From Nocardioides sp. NBC_00368 (GTDB lineage: Bacteria > Actinomycetota > Actinomycetes > Propionibacteriales > Nocardioidaceae), in the NCBI RefSeq assembly GCF_036090055.1, contig NZ_CP107970.1, positions 6,035,001 through 6,099,000 on the forward strand: 64,000 nucleotides of DNA, read 5' to 3'. The position numbers and the translations under genes are program-made. The notes under the pieces were generated by a model. It saw nothing but the letters and a program-made list of their open reading frames with translations, was not told the DNA's origin and did not search any database. Of this stretch, positions 1 through 8,665 are shown one piece after another (position 1 is the stretch's first letter; each line of letters begins with the position of its first letter).

Positions 1-37
1 GTCCGTATGATGGCGCTTGCGCTACGGAGGCGGCGGC

Positions 38-502
38 ATGAGCACCGAGATCATCAACGAGTCCGAGCAGGAGATCGACGTCGAGCACGTCGCCAAGCTC
101 GCCCGGTTCCTGCTCGAGCAGCTGCGGGTGCACCCGCAGGCCGACCTCCGGATCAAGTTCGGCGACGAGGCCACGATCACCGAGCTCAACGAGCGCTACT
201 TCGACACCGAGGGACCGACCGACGTGCTCTCCTTCCCCGGTGACGAGCTCCTTCCGGGCCGTCTCGACGAGGAGCCGGAGGAGGGCGACCTGGGCGATAT
301 CATCATCGCCCCGACGATCGCGGCCAAGCAGGGCGAGGCAGCCGGCCACGGCACCGTGGCGGAGATCGAGCTGCTGACCACCCACGGCATCCTCCACCTG
401 CTCGGTTACGACCATGTCGACCCCGACGAGCACGCCGAGATGTTCGGGCTGCAGGCCAAGCTGCTCAAGGCCTGGGGCTCGACGGCCACAGCACCCGAGT
501 AG
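38..502 (+). CDS. ybeY: Endoribonuclease YbeY (rRNA maturation factor)
   Basis: Predicted metal-dependent endoribonuclease acting in 16S rRNA 3'-end maturation and 70S quality control. The 154-residue product carries the family signature HGILHLLGYDH (three metal-binding His near residues 116, 120 and 126), and its length is normal. The ATG at 38 is chosen because GGAGG lies seven bases upstream; an in-frame TTG at 17 has no such site. The gene is followed after 18 bases by a CNNM/CBS gene and then a small deaminase-fold gene, the order of the M. tuberculosis Rv2367c-Rv2365c block. The upstream neighbour should be phoH. One frame ends in a TGA overlapping the ybeY ATG (positions 39-41), but too little is visible to call it. 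Confidence 0.96.
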   Translation: MSTEIINESEQEIDVEHVAKLARFLLEQLRVHPQADLRIKFGDEATITELNERYFDTEGPTDVLSFPGDELLPGRLDEEPEEGDLGDIIIAPTIAAKQGEAAGHGTVAEIELLTTHGILHLLGYDHVDPDEHAEMFGLQAKLLKAWGSTATAPE

Positions 503-520
503 GAGCACGAACCAACACCC

Positions 521-1915
521 ATGGACGATGCGAGGCTGCTGATCGCAGCCGCAGTTCTGGTCCTGATCGCCGGCCTCTTCTCCGCCGCCGACGCGGCGCT
601 CAGCGCCTTCTCCCGCGCCCGGGCCGCCGAGCTCGTCTCCGAGGGCCGCGCCGGCGCGAAGCGCCTGGTGGCGGTGGTCGGCGACCCCGCCCGCTACCTC
701 AACACGGTGCTGCTGCTGCGGCTGCTGTGCGAGATCGGTGCCACCGTGCTGGCCGCGCTGTGGGCCTACGACCTCTACCAGGGCCGCTGGTGGCCGACGG
801 TGCTCACCACGACCGCGACGATGACCGTGGTCTCCTTCGTCGTCATCGGCGTCGGGCCGCGTACGCTCGGACGCCAGCACCACGAGGGCATCGCGCTGGC
901 GGTCGCCGGCCCGATCGGCGTCATCGCCACCGTCCTCGGCCCGATCCCGAGCCTGCTGATCATGCTCGGTAACGCCCTCACCCCCGGCAAGGGCTTCCGC
1001 AAGGGTCCGTTCTCGACGGAGACCGAGCTGCGCGAGCTGGTCGACATCGCCGAGGCCAGCGACCTGATCGAGGCCGACGAGCGCCGGATGATCCACTCGG
1101 TCTTCGAGCTCGGCGACACCCGTGCCCGCGAGGTGATGGTGCCCCGCGGCGACATCGTCTTCCTGGAGCGCCGCAAGACCCTGCGCCAGGCGCTGTCGCT
1201 CTTCCTGCGCTCGGGCTACTCCCGGATACCGGTGATCGACGAGAGCCTCGACGACATCATCGGGATGGTCTATCTCAAGGACGTCGTCGCCCGGGACTTC
1301 GAGGCGCCCGAGGTGGAGACCACGCAGCGGGTCGAGTCGCTGATGCGGCAGCCGACCTGGGTGCCCGACTCCAAGCCGGTCGACGAGCTGCTCGCCGAGA
1401 TGCAGCAGCACCGGCAGCACATCGCGGTCGTCGTCGACGAGTACGGCGGCACCGCCGGCCTGATCACCATCGAGGACATCCTGGAGGAGATCGTCGGCGA
1501 GATCACCGACGAGTACGACATCGAGGACCGCGAGCCCCTCCACCTCGGCGACGGCTCCTGGCGGGTGCCCTCCCGCTTCCTGGTCAGCGACCTCGAGGAG
1601 CTCATCGGGTTCCCCGTCGAGGAGGACGACGTCGACTCCGTGCGCGGCCTGATGGCCAAGCATCTCGGGCTCGTGCCGATCCCCGGCACCGAGGTCGAGG
1701 CGCACGGACTCCGCTTCGTGGCCGAGGAGGCTGCCGGCCGGCGCAACCGGATCGGTACCGTACGCATCAGCGCCGTCGTCCCGGACGAGCCCGAGGCCGA
1801 CGACGAGGACGAGCAGCGCGAGAAGACGGACCGCGCGAAGCCGGAGCGGTCCAGGACGGACCGGTCCAAGGCGGACCGGGTGAAGACGGACAGGACGAAA
1901 GAGGCCCATGCCTGA
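521..1915 (+). CDS. CNNM/CBS/CorC_HlyC transmembrane protein
   Basis: 464-residue membrane protein of the hemolysin C/CorC (CNNM) family, ortholog by position of Rv2366c. The first 170 or so residues are an N-terminal transmembrane domain with several hydrophobic segments. A tandem CBS pair follows at roughly 195-330 (VMVPRGDI... and VVVDEYGGTAGLITIEDILEEIVGEI, the classic second-CBS ending). The CorC_HlyC domain lies at about 345-425. The tail is unusual: a low-complexity run of charged (K/R)(T/A)DR-type units after residue 430, which may be cytoplasmic and disordered. Family members are linked to Mg/Co efflux or membrane integrity; the substrate cannot be told here. Its last 8 bases overlap the next gene, suggesting coupled translation. 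Confidence 0.93.
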   Translation: MDDARLLIAAAVLVLIAGLFSAADAALSAFSRARAAELVSEGRAGAKRLVAVVGDPARYLNTVLLLRLLCEIGATVLAALWAYDLYQGRWWPTVLTTTATMTVVSFVVIGVGPRTLGRQHHEGIALAVAGPIGVIATVLGPIPSLLIMLGNALTPGKGFRKGPFSTETELRELVDIAEASDLIEADERRMIHSVFELGDTRAREVMVPRGDIVFLERRKTLRQALSLFLRSGYSRIPVIDESLDDIIGMVYLKDVVARDFEAPEVETTQRVESLMRQPTWVPDSKPVDELLAEMQQHRQHIAVVVDEYGGTAGLITIEDILEEIVGEITDEYDIEDREPLHLGDGSWRVPSRFLVSDLEELIGFPVEEDDVDSVRGLMAKHLGLVPIPGTEVEAHGLRFVAEEAAGRRNRIGTVRISAVVPDEPEADDEDEQREKTDRAKPERSRTDRSKADRVKTDRTKEAHA

Positions 1916-2258
1916 GCAGAGTGAGCTGTCGGCGGAGGACCGCAAGCTGGTGACCCTGGCCCGCGCGACGCGTGCCCGCACCGGCGCGGCCGAAGGAGCA
2001 GCCGTACGCGACCTCGACGGCCGCACCTACGCCGCCGCCACCGTGGACCTGCCCTCGCTCCAGGTCTCCGCGATCGGCGTGTGCGTGGCGATGGCGGTGG
2101 CCTCCGGCTCCAAGGGCCTCGAGGCCGTCGTCGTGCTCGGCGAGGCCGAGGCGCCGGCCGCGAACGACCTGGCGGCCGTGAAGGAGTTCGCCGGTGAGGA
2201 CGTCCCGGTCCTCCTCGGCGACCCGCGCGGCACGCTGGTCACCTCCGCGCGGTCATAG
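1908..2258 (+). CDS. Small cytidine-deaminase-fold protein (Rv2365c-like)
   Basis: 116-residue cytoplasmic protein sitting exactly where the conserved actinobacterial gene Rv2365c sits, between the CBS protein and era. The pattern (LPSLQVSAIGVCVAMAVASG... AVVVLGE) resembles the cytidine deaminase fold. The usual HAE and PCxxC zinc ligands are not visible, so catalytic activity is doubtful. The start overlaps the CBS gene by 8 bases and has an AAAGAGG-like ribosome site. In most relatives era follows directly; here about 7 kb of other genes intervene. Function unknown; the fold assignment is inference. Confidence 0.8.
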   Translation: MPEQSELSAEDRKLVTLARATRARTGAAEGAAVRDLDGRTYAAATVDLPSLQVSAIGVCVAMAVASGSKGLEAVVVLGEAEAPAANDLAAVKEFAGEDVPVLLGDPRGTLVTSARS

Positions 2259-3518
2259 GCCCGAGCCGGTGCGGCGCGCGGTGAGGGCTGCGTGCAGCAG
2301 CGGCAGGTCCTCGGCGCGGGTCGCGTCCAGGCCGGTCAGCTCGGTCACCCGCCGGATCCGGTTGTCGACGGTGTTGGGATGGACGTGCAGCGCCGAGGCG
2401 GTCCGGCGGCGGTTGAGCCCGCTCGTCAGGAAGATCTGCAAGGTCTCGCCGAGGTCGTCGTGGCCGTCGAGAGGGTCGAGCAACGTCTCGAGCAGGTCCC
2501 GGCCGGCGCCGGCCCGGGACAGCTGGTGCTCGAGCACCACATCGACCAGCCGGTAGAGGCCAGGCGGCTTGCCCAGCCGCAGCGCGACCTCGAGGACCTC
2601 GCGCGAGAGACGTGCCGCCTCCGGGACCTCGGACGGTGTCGCGACGGTGACGCCGACGTGGATGTCCGCCCCCGCGACGCGGCGTACGTCGGCCAGGATC
2701 CGCTCCAGGCGCACGATGTCCGTCGAGGAGCTCTCGTCGGCGGCCGCCGAGAGCGGGACCAGAGCCTGACCACCGTCGGTGGCCGGGATCCAGAGCACCG
2801 TCTCCCGGTAGTGCCTGCTCAGCTCCTCGTGGATGCGCCGCAGCTTCCAGCGAGCGGCCACGAGCGGGTCGATGCCGGGGTCGGACTCGTCGGGATGGGG
2901 GCCGGCCGCCAAGGTGGCGACCAGGTAGGAGGCGGGCAGCGTCATCCCGGCACGTCCGGCTGCCTCGTGGATGTCCCCACCCTCCACCAGGGTGTTGACC
3001 AGGAGCGTCCGTGAGGCCGCCTGCTCGGCCAGCGCGGTCCTGGTGTGCTGGGCGTACCCGGCCGCCACCGCGACCGCGATGTGCTCGAGGAAGCTCATCG
3101 CGGTGCGCAGCACGGCGTGCACCGCCTCTACCTCCTCGGGTCGCGCCCCGGAGAGCGCCGTGTCCGCGCAGACCTGCACTCCGCGGTGGTAGGCGGCGAT
3201 CACCATCTCGAACGGGACGCCCTCCTCGGCACGGCGTGCGGCCGACTCGGCCAGGTCCGCCAGCGCCGCGTCGTCAGGCCGTCCGCCGGTGTCGAGCGCC
3301 GCCACGAAGAGCCGGATGGCACGCACCACGACCCGGCGTACGTCTCCTTGGAGCAGGTCCGTGGGCAGACGGGCATAGACGGGCAGCTCCGCCATGAGCA
3401 CACGGAGCACCTCGTCGGTCAGCTCGGGGATCCGGGTCGAGAGGATCTGGGTGACCTCGTGGCCACCGATGAGCCAGCTGCTGGGACCTGTCACAAGGTC
3501 ATCGTGGCAGACGCCCAC
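2253..3518 (-). CDS. PucR-family transcriptional regulator
   Basis: 421-residue cytoplasmic regulator. The N-terminal half (about 20-190) is an all-helical RsbRD_N-like sensor region. The centre resembles the degenerate GGDEF-like domain of CdaR/PucR proteins. The C-terminal 60 residues hold the PucR helix-turn-helix, with the family pattern LFLTSGLNRRRTA...HVHPNTVDNRIRRV. The GTG at 3518 is preferred because AGGAGG (3528-3533 on the reverse strand) is nine bases upstream; an internal GTG at 3494 lacks a site. It converges with the upstream small gene (6-base overlap) and is divergent from the secreted hydrolase at 3658, a possible target. The ligand is unknown. Confidence 0.9.
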   Translation of the reverse strand: MGVCHDDLVTGPSSWLIGGHEVTQILSTRIPELTDEVLRVLMAELPVYARLPTDLLQGDVRRVVVRAIRLFVAALDTGGRPDDAALADLAESAARRAEEGVPFEMVIAAYHRGVQVCADTALSGARPEEVEAVHAVLRTAMSFLEHIAVAVAAGYAQHTRTALAEQAASRTLLVNTLVEGGDIHEAAGRAGMTLPASYLVATLAAGPHPDESDPGIDPLVAARWKLRRIHEELSRHYRETVLWIPATDGGQALVPLSAAADESSSTDIVRLERILADVRRVAGADIHVGVTVATPSEVPEAARLSREVLEVALRLGKPPGLYRLVDVVLEHQLSRAGAGRDLLETLLDPLDGHDDLGETLQIFLTSGLNRRRTASALHVHPNTVDNRIRRVTELTGLDATRAEDLPLLHAALTARRTGSGL

Positions 3519-3535
3519 CGCGCTCGGCCTCCTGG

Positions 3536-3551
3536 CTGTGATCTGTCACAG
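3536..3551. promoter_or_regulatory. Palindrome in PucR/SGNH intergenic region
   Basis: CTGTGA-TCTG-TCACAG, a perfect 6-bp-arm inverted repeat, lies just upstream of the divergent PucR gene. A second TGTCACA copy sits near 3490 inside the PucR start region. This could be an autoregulatory operator. The CRP consensus needs a 6-base rather than 4-base centre, so CRP is not claimed. Confidence 0.35.
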
Positions 3552-3657
3552 ACCCCGTCGAGAAACTCTGGCTCCGGTCCCATCTCCGAGAACCGGCATC
3601 GTGCCCCAGCATCGTGAGGACGGCTCTTCGGCCGCAACGACGATCTGGGAGGAAGAC

Positions 3658-4515
3658 ATGAGACGGTACGTACGGCGTGGTGCGGCCCTGCTGGGAACGG
3701 TTGCGGCGACGGTCGCCCTGGCGATCGGGCCGGGCGGAGCGGCGCCGGCCTCGGCGGCCGGTTCGGTGAAGATGGTCGCCCTCGGTGACTCCTCGGCCGC
3801 GGGCCCGCTGGTGGGGACCCAGAACAGCCTGGACTGCCTGCGCTCGGCCTCGAACTGGCCGACCGTCGCCGCCCGGGCCCTCGGCGCACAGCTCACCGAC
3901 GTGACCTGCTCGGGTGCGACGACCGCCGACCTGACCGGGCGGCGGTTCGGCTACATCGCGCCGCAGCTCGACGCGGTCACCGCCGACACCGACATCGTCA
4001 CGCTGGCGATCGGCGCCAACGACATCAACATGGGCGGCACCGTGGTCGGCTGCACCCAGCCGCTGCCCGAGCCGTTCGGCGTCTCGTGCAAGTCGTGGAT
4101 GACGGCAGGCGGGGACACCACCGACGCCCAGCTCGCGGCCGTCCAGCCGAAGATCGTCGATGCCGTCAACCGGATCCACACCAGGGCGCCCGGGGCCACC
4201 GTCCACCTGGTCGGCTACCTGCGCTACTGGGACGCGACCGGCTGCTATCCGACCGACCCGATCTGGACCGTCGACGCCCAGTGGCTGCAGTCCGTCTTCG
4301 ACCGGACCAACGCGATGATCCGGCGGGCCGCTGCGGAGAGCGGGGCGACCTACATCGACATCGCCACGCCGAGCACCGGCCGCGGCGTCTGCGCCCCCTA
4401 CGCGAGCAAGTGGGTCGAGGGCCTCATCCCCACCAGCGCTGCGGCGCCGTACCACCCTAACCAGAGCGGCATGGACGCGGCCGGAGCCGTCGTCGCCGCG
4501 GCGATCGGTCGATAG
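3658..4515 (+). CDS. Secreted SGNH/GDSL hydrolase
   Basis: 285-residue exported lipase/esterase-like protein. A Tat/Sec-type signal peptide (MRRYVRRG followed by a hydrophobic run ending near ASAAG) covers about 35 residues. The SGNH blocks are all present: block I with catalytic Ser (ALGDSSAAG), a downstream Gly, block III Asn (AIGANDI), and block V His (YHPNQSGM). The ATG at 3658 has GGAGGAA just upstream; the reading frame stays open further upstream only as read-through. Six or so Cys residues in the mature part suggest disulfides, as in Streptomyces SGNH esterases. The substrate is not predictable. It is divergent from the PucR regulator. Confidence 0.92.
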   Translation: MRRYVRRGAALLGTVAATVALAIGPGGAAPASAAGSVKMVALGDSSAAGPLVGTQNSLDCLRSASNWPTVAARALGAQLTDVTCSGATTADLTGRRFGYIAPQLDAVTADTDIVTLAIGANDINMGGTVVGCTQPLPEPFGVSCKSWMTAGGDTTDAQLAAVQPKIVDAVNRIHTRAPGATVHLVGYLRYWDATGCYPTDPIWTVDAQWLQSVFDRTNAMIRRAAAESGATYIDIATPSTGRGVCAPYASKWVEGLIPTSAAAPYHPNQSGMDAAGAVVAAAIGR

Positions 4516-4518
4516 GTC

Positions 4519-4818
4519 CTAGCGAGCGGCTCGGTGCCCGCCCGTTCCGCCGGCCCCGCCGGACTCGGCGAGGAGCGGGAGGGTGCCGAGCTCGATCGTG
4601 ACGTGGATCCCGTCCTCGTCACGGTAGGCGGTGAGGCCGTTCATCGTGGCCATGTCGACGCCCTTCTCGCGCATGTGCACCACGATCTGGTCGATCGCCA
4701 GCGCGAGCCGTGCCTGGGACACGGACTTGTTGCGCCACTTGACCTGGTTCTCGGTGAAGTAGGGGGTTGCCTTCTCGGCGAGCGTTGCCACAGCGTCACG
4801 GTGGGCAGCACTGGACAT
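4519..4818 (-). CDS. Hypothetical 99-residue protein
   Basis: Small cytoplasmic protein with no family I recognise. It is mainly helical in its first 60 residues (EKATPYFTENQVKWRNKSVS...), followed by a short beta-rich part (GIHVTIELGTL) and a Gly-rich end. It converges with the SGNH hydrolase, with three bases between the stop codons. On the other side it is divergent from the flavoprotein/methyltransferase pair. GC bias at third positions fits a real gene. Confidence 0.65.
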   Translation of the reverse strand: MSSAAHRDAVATLAEKATPYFTENQVKWRNKSVSQARLALAIDQIVVHMREKGVDMATMNGLTAYRDEDGIHVTIELGTLPLLAESGGAGGTGGHRAAR

Positions 4819-4930
4819 GGGACCCTCCAGGGTGCGCGAGATGGGGGAGTCGACGGGAGCAGTCGACGCTTGGCGACTGTAAGCGAACTAACCGAGAAAT
4901 CGAAACCCGAGATCCGAACGCGGGAGTAAA

Positions 4931-6316
4931 GTGCGTCGAGTGACGGGTGAGACTGGCTGGGAACGACACAACGAAGCCGTCGAGCGGCTGACGACCTCCT
5001 ACGCAGCGATTCCGGAGGGGGCTCCGGTCAGGCTGTCGAAGCGCACCACCAACCTCTTCCGGGCCCGGGCCGCGTCCAGCGCCCCGGGCCTCGACGTCTC
5101 CGGCCTGAGCGGCGTGATCGAGGTCGACGCCGCGGCGGGCACCGCCGACGTACAGGGCATGTGCACCTACGAGGGCCTCGTCGACGCCACCCTGGCGCAC
5201 GGGATGATCCCCTACGTAGTCCCGCAGCTGCGCACGATCACGCTGGGCGGCGCGGTGACGGGCATGGGCATCGAGTCGACGAGCTTCCGCAACGGGATGC
5301 CCCACGAGTCGGTGCTGGAGATGGACATCCTCACCGGCTCGGGGGAGATCGTCACCACCCGTCCCGGTGAGGACCTCTTCGACACCTTCCCCAACTCCTA
5401 CGGCTCCCTCGGCTACGCCACCCGGCTCAAGATCAAGCTGGAGAAGGTGCCGGGATACGTCGCGCTGCGGCACGTACGTTTCGACGACCTCGGCCTGCTG
5501 ACGAAGACCATCGCGCAGATCACCGAGACCAGGACGTACGAGGGCGAGCGGGTCGACGGGCTCGACGGTGTCGCCTTCGAGCCGGGGGAGTACTACCTGA
5601 CCCTCGCGACCTGGACCGAGAGTGCGACGCAGACGCCCAGCGACTACGGCGGCCAGCAGATCTACTACCGGTCGATCCAGCAGCGAGACACCGACCTCCT
5701 GACCACCTATGACTACCTGTGGCGCTGGGACACCGACTGGTTCTGGTGCTCGGGCGCCTTCGGCGCGCAGAACAAGTACCTGCGCCGCGTGTGGCCCCGC
5801 CGGCTGCGCCGCTCCGACGTCTACATGAAGCTGGTCGGCCTGGACCGGAAGTTCGGCATCGCCGACAAGCTCGACGCGCGCGCCGGACGGCTGCTGCGGG
5901 AGCGGGTGATCCAGGACATCGAGGTCCCGGTCGAGAACCTGCCCGCCTTCCTGGAGTGGTTCGACGCCGAGATCGGGATGCGGCCGGTGTGGCTGTGCCC
6001 GTTGGTCTCCACGGGGACGAGCACGGGCGGGAAATGGCCGACCTACCCGCTCGAGGCGGGCCGGACGTACGTCAACGTCGGTTTCTGGGGCACGGTCCAC
6101 GTCGGCCCCAGCGCCGTCAACGCTCCCAAGAACCGGGCGATCGAGACGCAGGTGCACGAGCTCGGCGGGCATAAATCGCTCTACTCCGAGGCGTTCTATG
6201 ACAAGGATGTCTTCGACGCTCTCTACGACGGGGACAACCTCGCGGCCGTGAAGGCGAGGTATGACCCTGGCAACCGGTTGACCGATCTGTACAGCAAGGC
6301 GGTGAAGAGACTGTGA
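4931..6316 (+). CDS. tmsA: FAD-linked reductase, TmsA/BfaA-like (10-methyl fatty acid synthesis)
   Basis: 461-residue FAD-binding oxidoreductase of the DWARF1/24-dehydrocholesterol reductase type. A PCMH-type FAD domain lies at about 20-200 (LSGVIEVDAAAGTADVQGMCTYEGLVDATL and GGAVTGMGIESTSFRNGMPHESVLE). A substrate domain follows, ending in ...YDPGNRLTDLYSKAV. In Mycobacterium and Rhodococcus such flavoproteins, paired with a cyclopropane-synthase-like methyltransferase (TmsB/BfaB), reduce the 10-methylene fatty acyl phospholipid to 10-methylstearate (tuberculostearic acid). The next gene is exactly that methyltransferase with a 4-base GTGA overlap, so the assignment rests on both partners. 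The GTG start has a GGGAG-like site. Gene name by inference from the pair. Confidence 0.82.
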   Translation: MRRVTGETGWERHNEAVERLTTSYAAIPEGAPVRLSKRTTNLFRARAASSAPGLDVSGLSGVIEVDAAAGTADVQGMCTYEGLVDATLAHGMIPYVVPQLRTITLGGAVTGMGIESTSFRNGMPHESVLEMDILTGSGEIVTTRPGEDLFDTFPNSYGSLGYATRLKIKLEKVPGYVALRHVRFDDLGLLTKTIAQITETRTYEGERVDGLDGVAFEPGEYYLTLATWTESATQTPSDYGGQQIYYRSIQQRDTDLLTTYDYLWRWDTDWFWCSGAFGAQNKYLRRVWPRRLRRSDVYMKLVGLDRKFGIADKLDARAGRLLRERVIQDIEVPVENLPAFLEWFDAEIGMRPVWLCPLVSTGTSTGGKWPTYPLEAGRTYVNVGFWGTVHVGPSAVNAPKNRAIETQVHELGGHKSLYSEAFYDKDVFDALYDGDNLAAVKARYDPGNRLTDLYSKAVKRL

Positions 6317-7617
6317 ACGACATTGCAGAGACCATCAACGAACTCTTCGACGGTGGGCTGCCGATCAAGCTCACCGCGTACGACGGCAGCGTGGCCGGCG
6401 ACAGGGACTCCGAGTTCGGCATGGAGATCCTCAACCCACGTGGGCTCGCGTTCCTGCTGACCGCGCCGGGCGACCTCGGCCTGGCCCGCGCCTACGTCAG
6501 CGGCGACATGGCCCTCCACGGCATCCATCCGGGCGACCCCTACCCGCTCCTGGACCTGATCCTGGACAAGACCGACTTCAAGCGGCCCAGCCCTCGCGAG
6601 ACGATCGACCTGGTCCGCGCCCTCGGCGTGACGAACTTCGTCCCGCCGAAGCCGCCACCGCAGGAGCACCTGCCCGCGTGGCGGCAGCGGGCCGAGAACG
6701 TACGCCACCTCTCCGGTCGCGCGCTCAGCGCGCTGCCGTGGACGCGGCACTCGCCGGAGCGTGATGCCGACGCGATCCACCACCACTACGACGTCTCCAA
6801 CACCTTCTACGAGTACGTCCTCGGCCCGTCGATGACCTACACCTGCGCTCTCTATCCGACCGACGACGCCACCCTCGAGGAGGCGCAGGCGGCCAAGTAC
6901 GACCTGATCTGCCGCAAGCTCGGACTCGAGCCCGGGATGCGGCTGCTCGACATCGGCTGCGGCTGGGGTGGGATGGTGCGCCACGCCGCCAAGCACTACG
7001 GGGTGAAGGCGCTCGGCGTCACCCTGTCGCGCGAGCAGGCCAACTGGGCCCAGCAGGCGATCAAGGCCGACGGCCTCGACGACGTCGCCGAGGTGCGCTA
7101 CTCCGACTACCGCGACGTGGTCGAGGGGGACTTCGACGCGGTCAGCTCCATCGGGCTCACCGAGCACATCGGCGTGGCCAACTACCCGTCCTACTTCGGA
7201 TTCATCAAGGGCAAGCTGCGCGACGGGGGCCGGCTGCTCAACCACTGCATCACCCGTCCGGACAACGTCTCGAAGGCGAACGCGGGGGCGTTCATCGACC
7301 GCTACGTCTTCCCCGACGGCGAGCTGATCGGCTCGGGGACGATCGTCTCCGCGATCGAGAACACCGGCCTCGAGGTGCAGCACCACGAGAACATCCGGGT
7401 CCACTACGCCAAGACGCTCACCGCGTGGAACGACAACCTCCGCGACAACTGGGACGCCTGCGTCGACGAGGTCGGCCTCGGCACCGCGAAGGTCTGGGGG
7501 ATCTACATGGCCGGTTCCCGGATCGGCTTCGAGCGCAACAACATCCAGCTCCACCACGTGCTCGCCACCAAGACCGTCGACGGGGCCTCCGGCTACCCGC
7601 TGCGGCACACCTTCTGA
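6313..7617 (+). CDS. tmsB: SAM-dependent methyltransferase, TmsB/BfaB-like (CFA synthase family)
   Basis: 434-residue member of the cyclopropane fatty acid synthase family. The SAM-binding motif LLDIGCGWGGM lies near residue 215, and the family's HYDVSN motif is present at about 155. The first 120 residues are an N-terminal lipid-binding region. Together with the overlapping flavoprotein gene it is predicted to transfer a methyl group to the C10 position of oleoyl phospholipid, giving a 10-methylene intermediate that the partner reduces. Translation is probably coupled through the GTGA overlap. A plain cyclopropane synthase is the alternative, but the pairing argues for methyl-branched lipid synthesis. 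Confidence 0.86.
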   Translation: MNDIAETINELFDGGLPIKLTAYDGSVAGDRDSEFGMEILNPRGLAFLLTAPGDLGLARAYVSGDMALHGIHPGDPYPLLDLILDKTDFKRPSPRETIDLVRALGVTNFVPPKPPPQEHLPAWRQRAENVRHLSGRALSALPWTRHSPERDADAIHHHYDVSNTFYEYVLGPSMTYTCALYPTDDATLEEAQAAKYDLICRKLGLEPGMRLLDIGCGWGGMVRHAAKHYGVKALGVTLSREQANWAQQAIKADGLDDVAEVRYSDYRDVVEGDFDAVSSIGLTEHIGVANYPSYFGFIKGKLRDGGRLLNHCITRPDNVSKANAGAFIDRYVFPDGELIGSGTIVSAIENTGLEVQHHENIRVHYAKTLTAWNDNLRDNWDACVDEVGLGTAKVWGIYMAGSRIGFERNNIQLHHVLATKTVDGASGYPLRHTF

Positions 7618-7671
7618 CGAGCCGAGCGGGCGGGAGCGGTGAGTCGCTCCCGCCGGCTCCGCCGCGGCATC

Positions 7672-8013
7672 TCAGGCGACCGCGGGGCCGCCGCCGATGC
7701 CGATCTCGTTGCCGTCGGGGTCGCGGAAGATGGTCTTGCGCACCCCGTTCTCGTACGTCTCCTCCGACTCCGGGCGCAGCCCGCGGTCGGCGATCGCGGT
7801 GAGGCGGGCGTCGAGGTCGTCGACGAAGAGGGTGACGAAGCCGTGGCCGGCGATCTCGGGCTTCTGCTCGACGTAGACGTAGCGGTGCTCGGCCGCCTCG
7901 AAGACGGCCTCGACCTCGTTCGGCCGGAACGCGACCTCGTCGAGCAGCTTCTCGTACCAGGGCACGGCGGCAGCGATGCTGGTCACCGGGATGCCCGCGA
8001 AGAGGTCGACCAT
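7672..8013 (-). CDS. VOC (glyoxalase/bleomycin-resistance) family protein
   Basis: 113-residue protein with one VOC beta-alpha-beta-beta-beta fold. It has the family opening IPVTSIAAAVPWYEKLLDEV and the ending KTIFRDPDGNEIGIG, with a metal-type Glu near the end. The ATG at 8013 is chosen because it lies one base after the stop of the upstream flavoprotein gene; an upstream in-frame start would overlap that gene. It probably forms a dimeric metal-dependent enzyme or binding protein; the substrate is unknown. It is co-transcribed with the gene at 8015-8551. Confidence 0.82.
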   Translation of the reverse strand: MVDLFAGIPVTSIAAAVPWYEKLLDEVAFRPNEVEAVFEAAEHRYVYVEQKPEIAGHGFVTLFVDDLDARLTAIADRGLRPESEETYENGVRKTIFRDPDGNEIGIGGGPAVA

Positions 8014-8014
8014 G

Positions 8015-8551
8015 TCAGAACCTCCACCGGGTCGCGCCGTACGGCTCCACACACTGGACCGCGTGCGCCGAGGTCGCCTCGAGCCGGTGCACGTGCCACG
8101 GCGCGGCGCCGGCGCTCTGCGCGTTGAAGGGCGCGGTCAGGGCCTCCCCGGACTCGTCGACCTCGGCCGGCCAGCCCTCGTGGTCGTGGTAGCGCTTCGC
8201 CACCCGGGCGAGCTCCTCGCCCAGCACGCGGATGGCGTGGCCCTCGACCACCAGGTCGAACTCGCGCACCGAGAGCGAGATGGCACCGCGCGGGTCGCGA
8301 GCCAGGTTGCGGCCGCGCCGCGTCCTCGGTCCGGTGACGAGGTGGAAGGAGCCGTCGAACCAGATCGCGCCGACGGCGTTCACGTGCGGGCCACCGTCGG
8401 CGTTGATGGTGCTGACCCAGGTCGTGTAGCGCCCCGGCTCGCCCTCCTGGGACCCGGGACCCTGGTTGAACCCGGCCTCCAGCCGCCTGGTCACCTCCTC
8501 CCAGGACATCGGCGCTGCGTCGTACATCTCGGCAAGGTTGTAGGTCTCCAT
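8015..8551 (-). CDS. Pyridoxamine 5'-phosphate oxidase-like (PPOX) flavin/F420 protein
   Basis: 178-residue split-barrel protein. Sequence features match the PPOX/FDOR superfamily (TTWVSTINADGGPHVNAVGAIWFDGSFHLVTGPRTRRGRNLARDPRGAISL). Such proteins bind FMN, F420 or heme; which is used cannot be told. The start ATG has AAGGAGA seven bases upstream. It heads a two-gene operon with the VOC protein and is divergent from the siderophore-interacting gene at 8666. No membrane segment or signal is present, so it is cytoplasmic. Confidence 0.84.
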   Translation of the reverse strand: METYNLAEMYDAAPMSWEEVTRRLEAGFNQGPGSQEGEPGRYTTWVSTINADGGPHVNAVGAIWFDGSFHLVTGPRTRRGRNLARDPRGAISLSVREFDLVVEGHAIRVLGEELARVAKRYHDHEGWPAEVDESGEALTAPFNAQSAGAAPWHVHRLEATSAHAVQCVEPYGATRWRF

Positions 8552-8652
8552 GAGCTGTCTCCTTCGACTGGACAGGACTATTCACCTGCTCCACGAACGA
8601 GTCACGCCCTATTCGACAGTGCGCTGATGCGGGCGGGGGCGCCCCGCGCGGA

Positions 8653-8658
8653 TAACCT
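8653..8658 (+). promoter_or_regulatory. -10 element TAACCT of a leaderless promoter
   Basis: TAACCT lies seven bases before the ATG at 8666, the spacing expected when transcription starts at the start codon. No purine-rich ribosome site is present. No convincing -35 is visible. Confidence 0.5.
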
Positions 8659-8665
8659 TGAGGTG

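Noticed and set aside
3536..3551. CRP site upstream of the PucR gene
   Set aside because: The spacing between TGTGA and TCACA is four rather than six bases.
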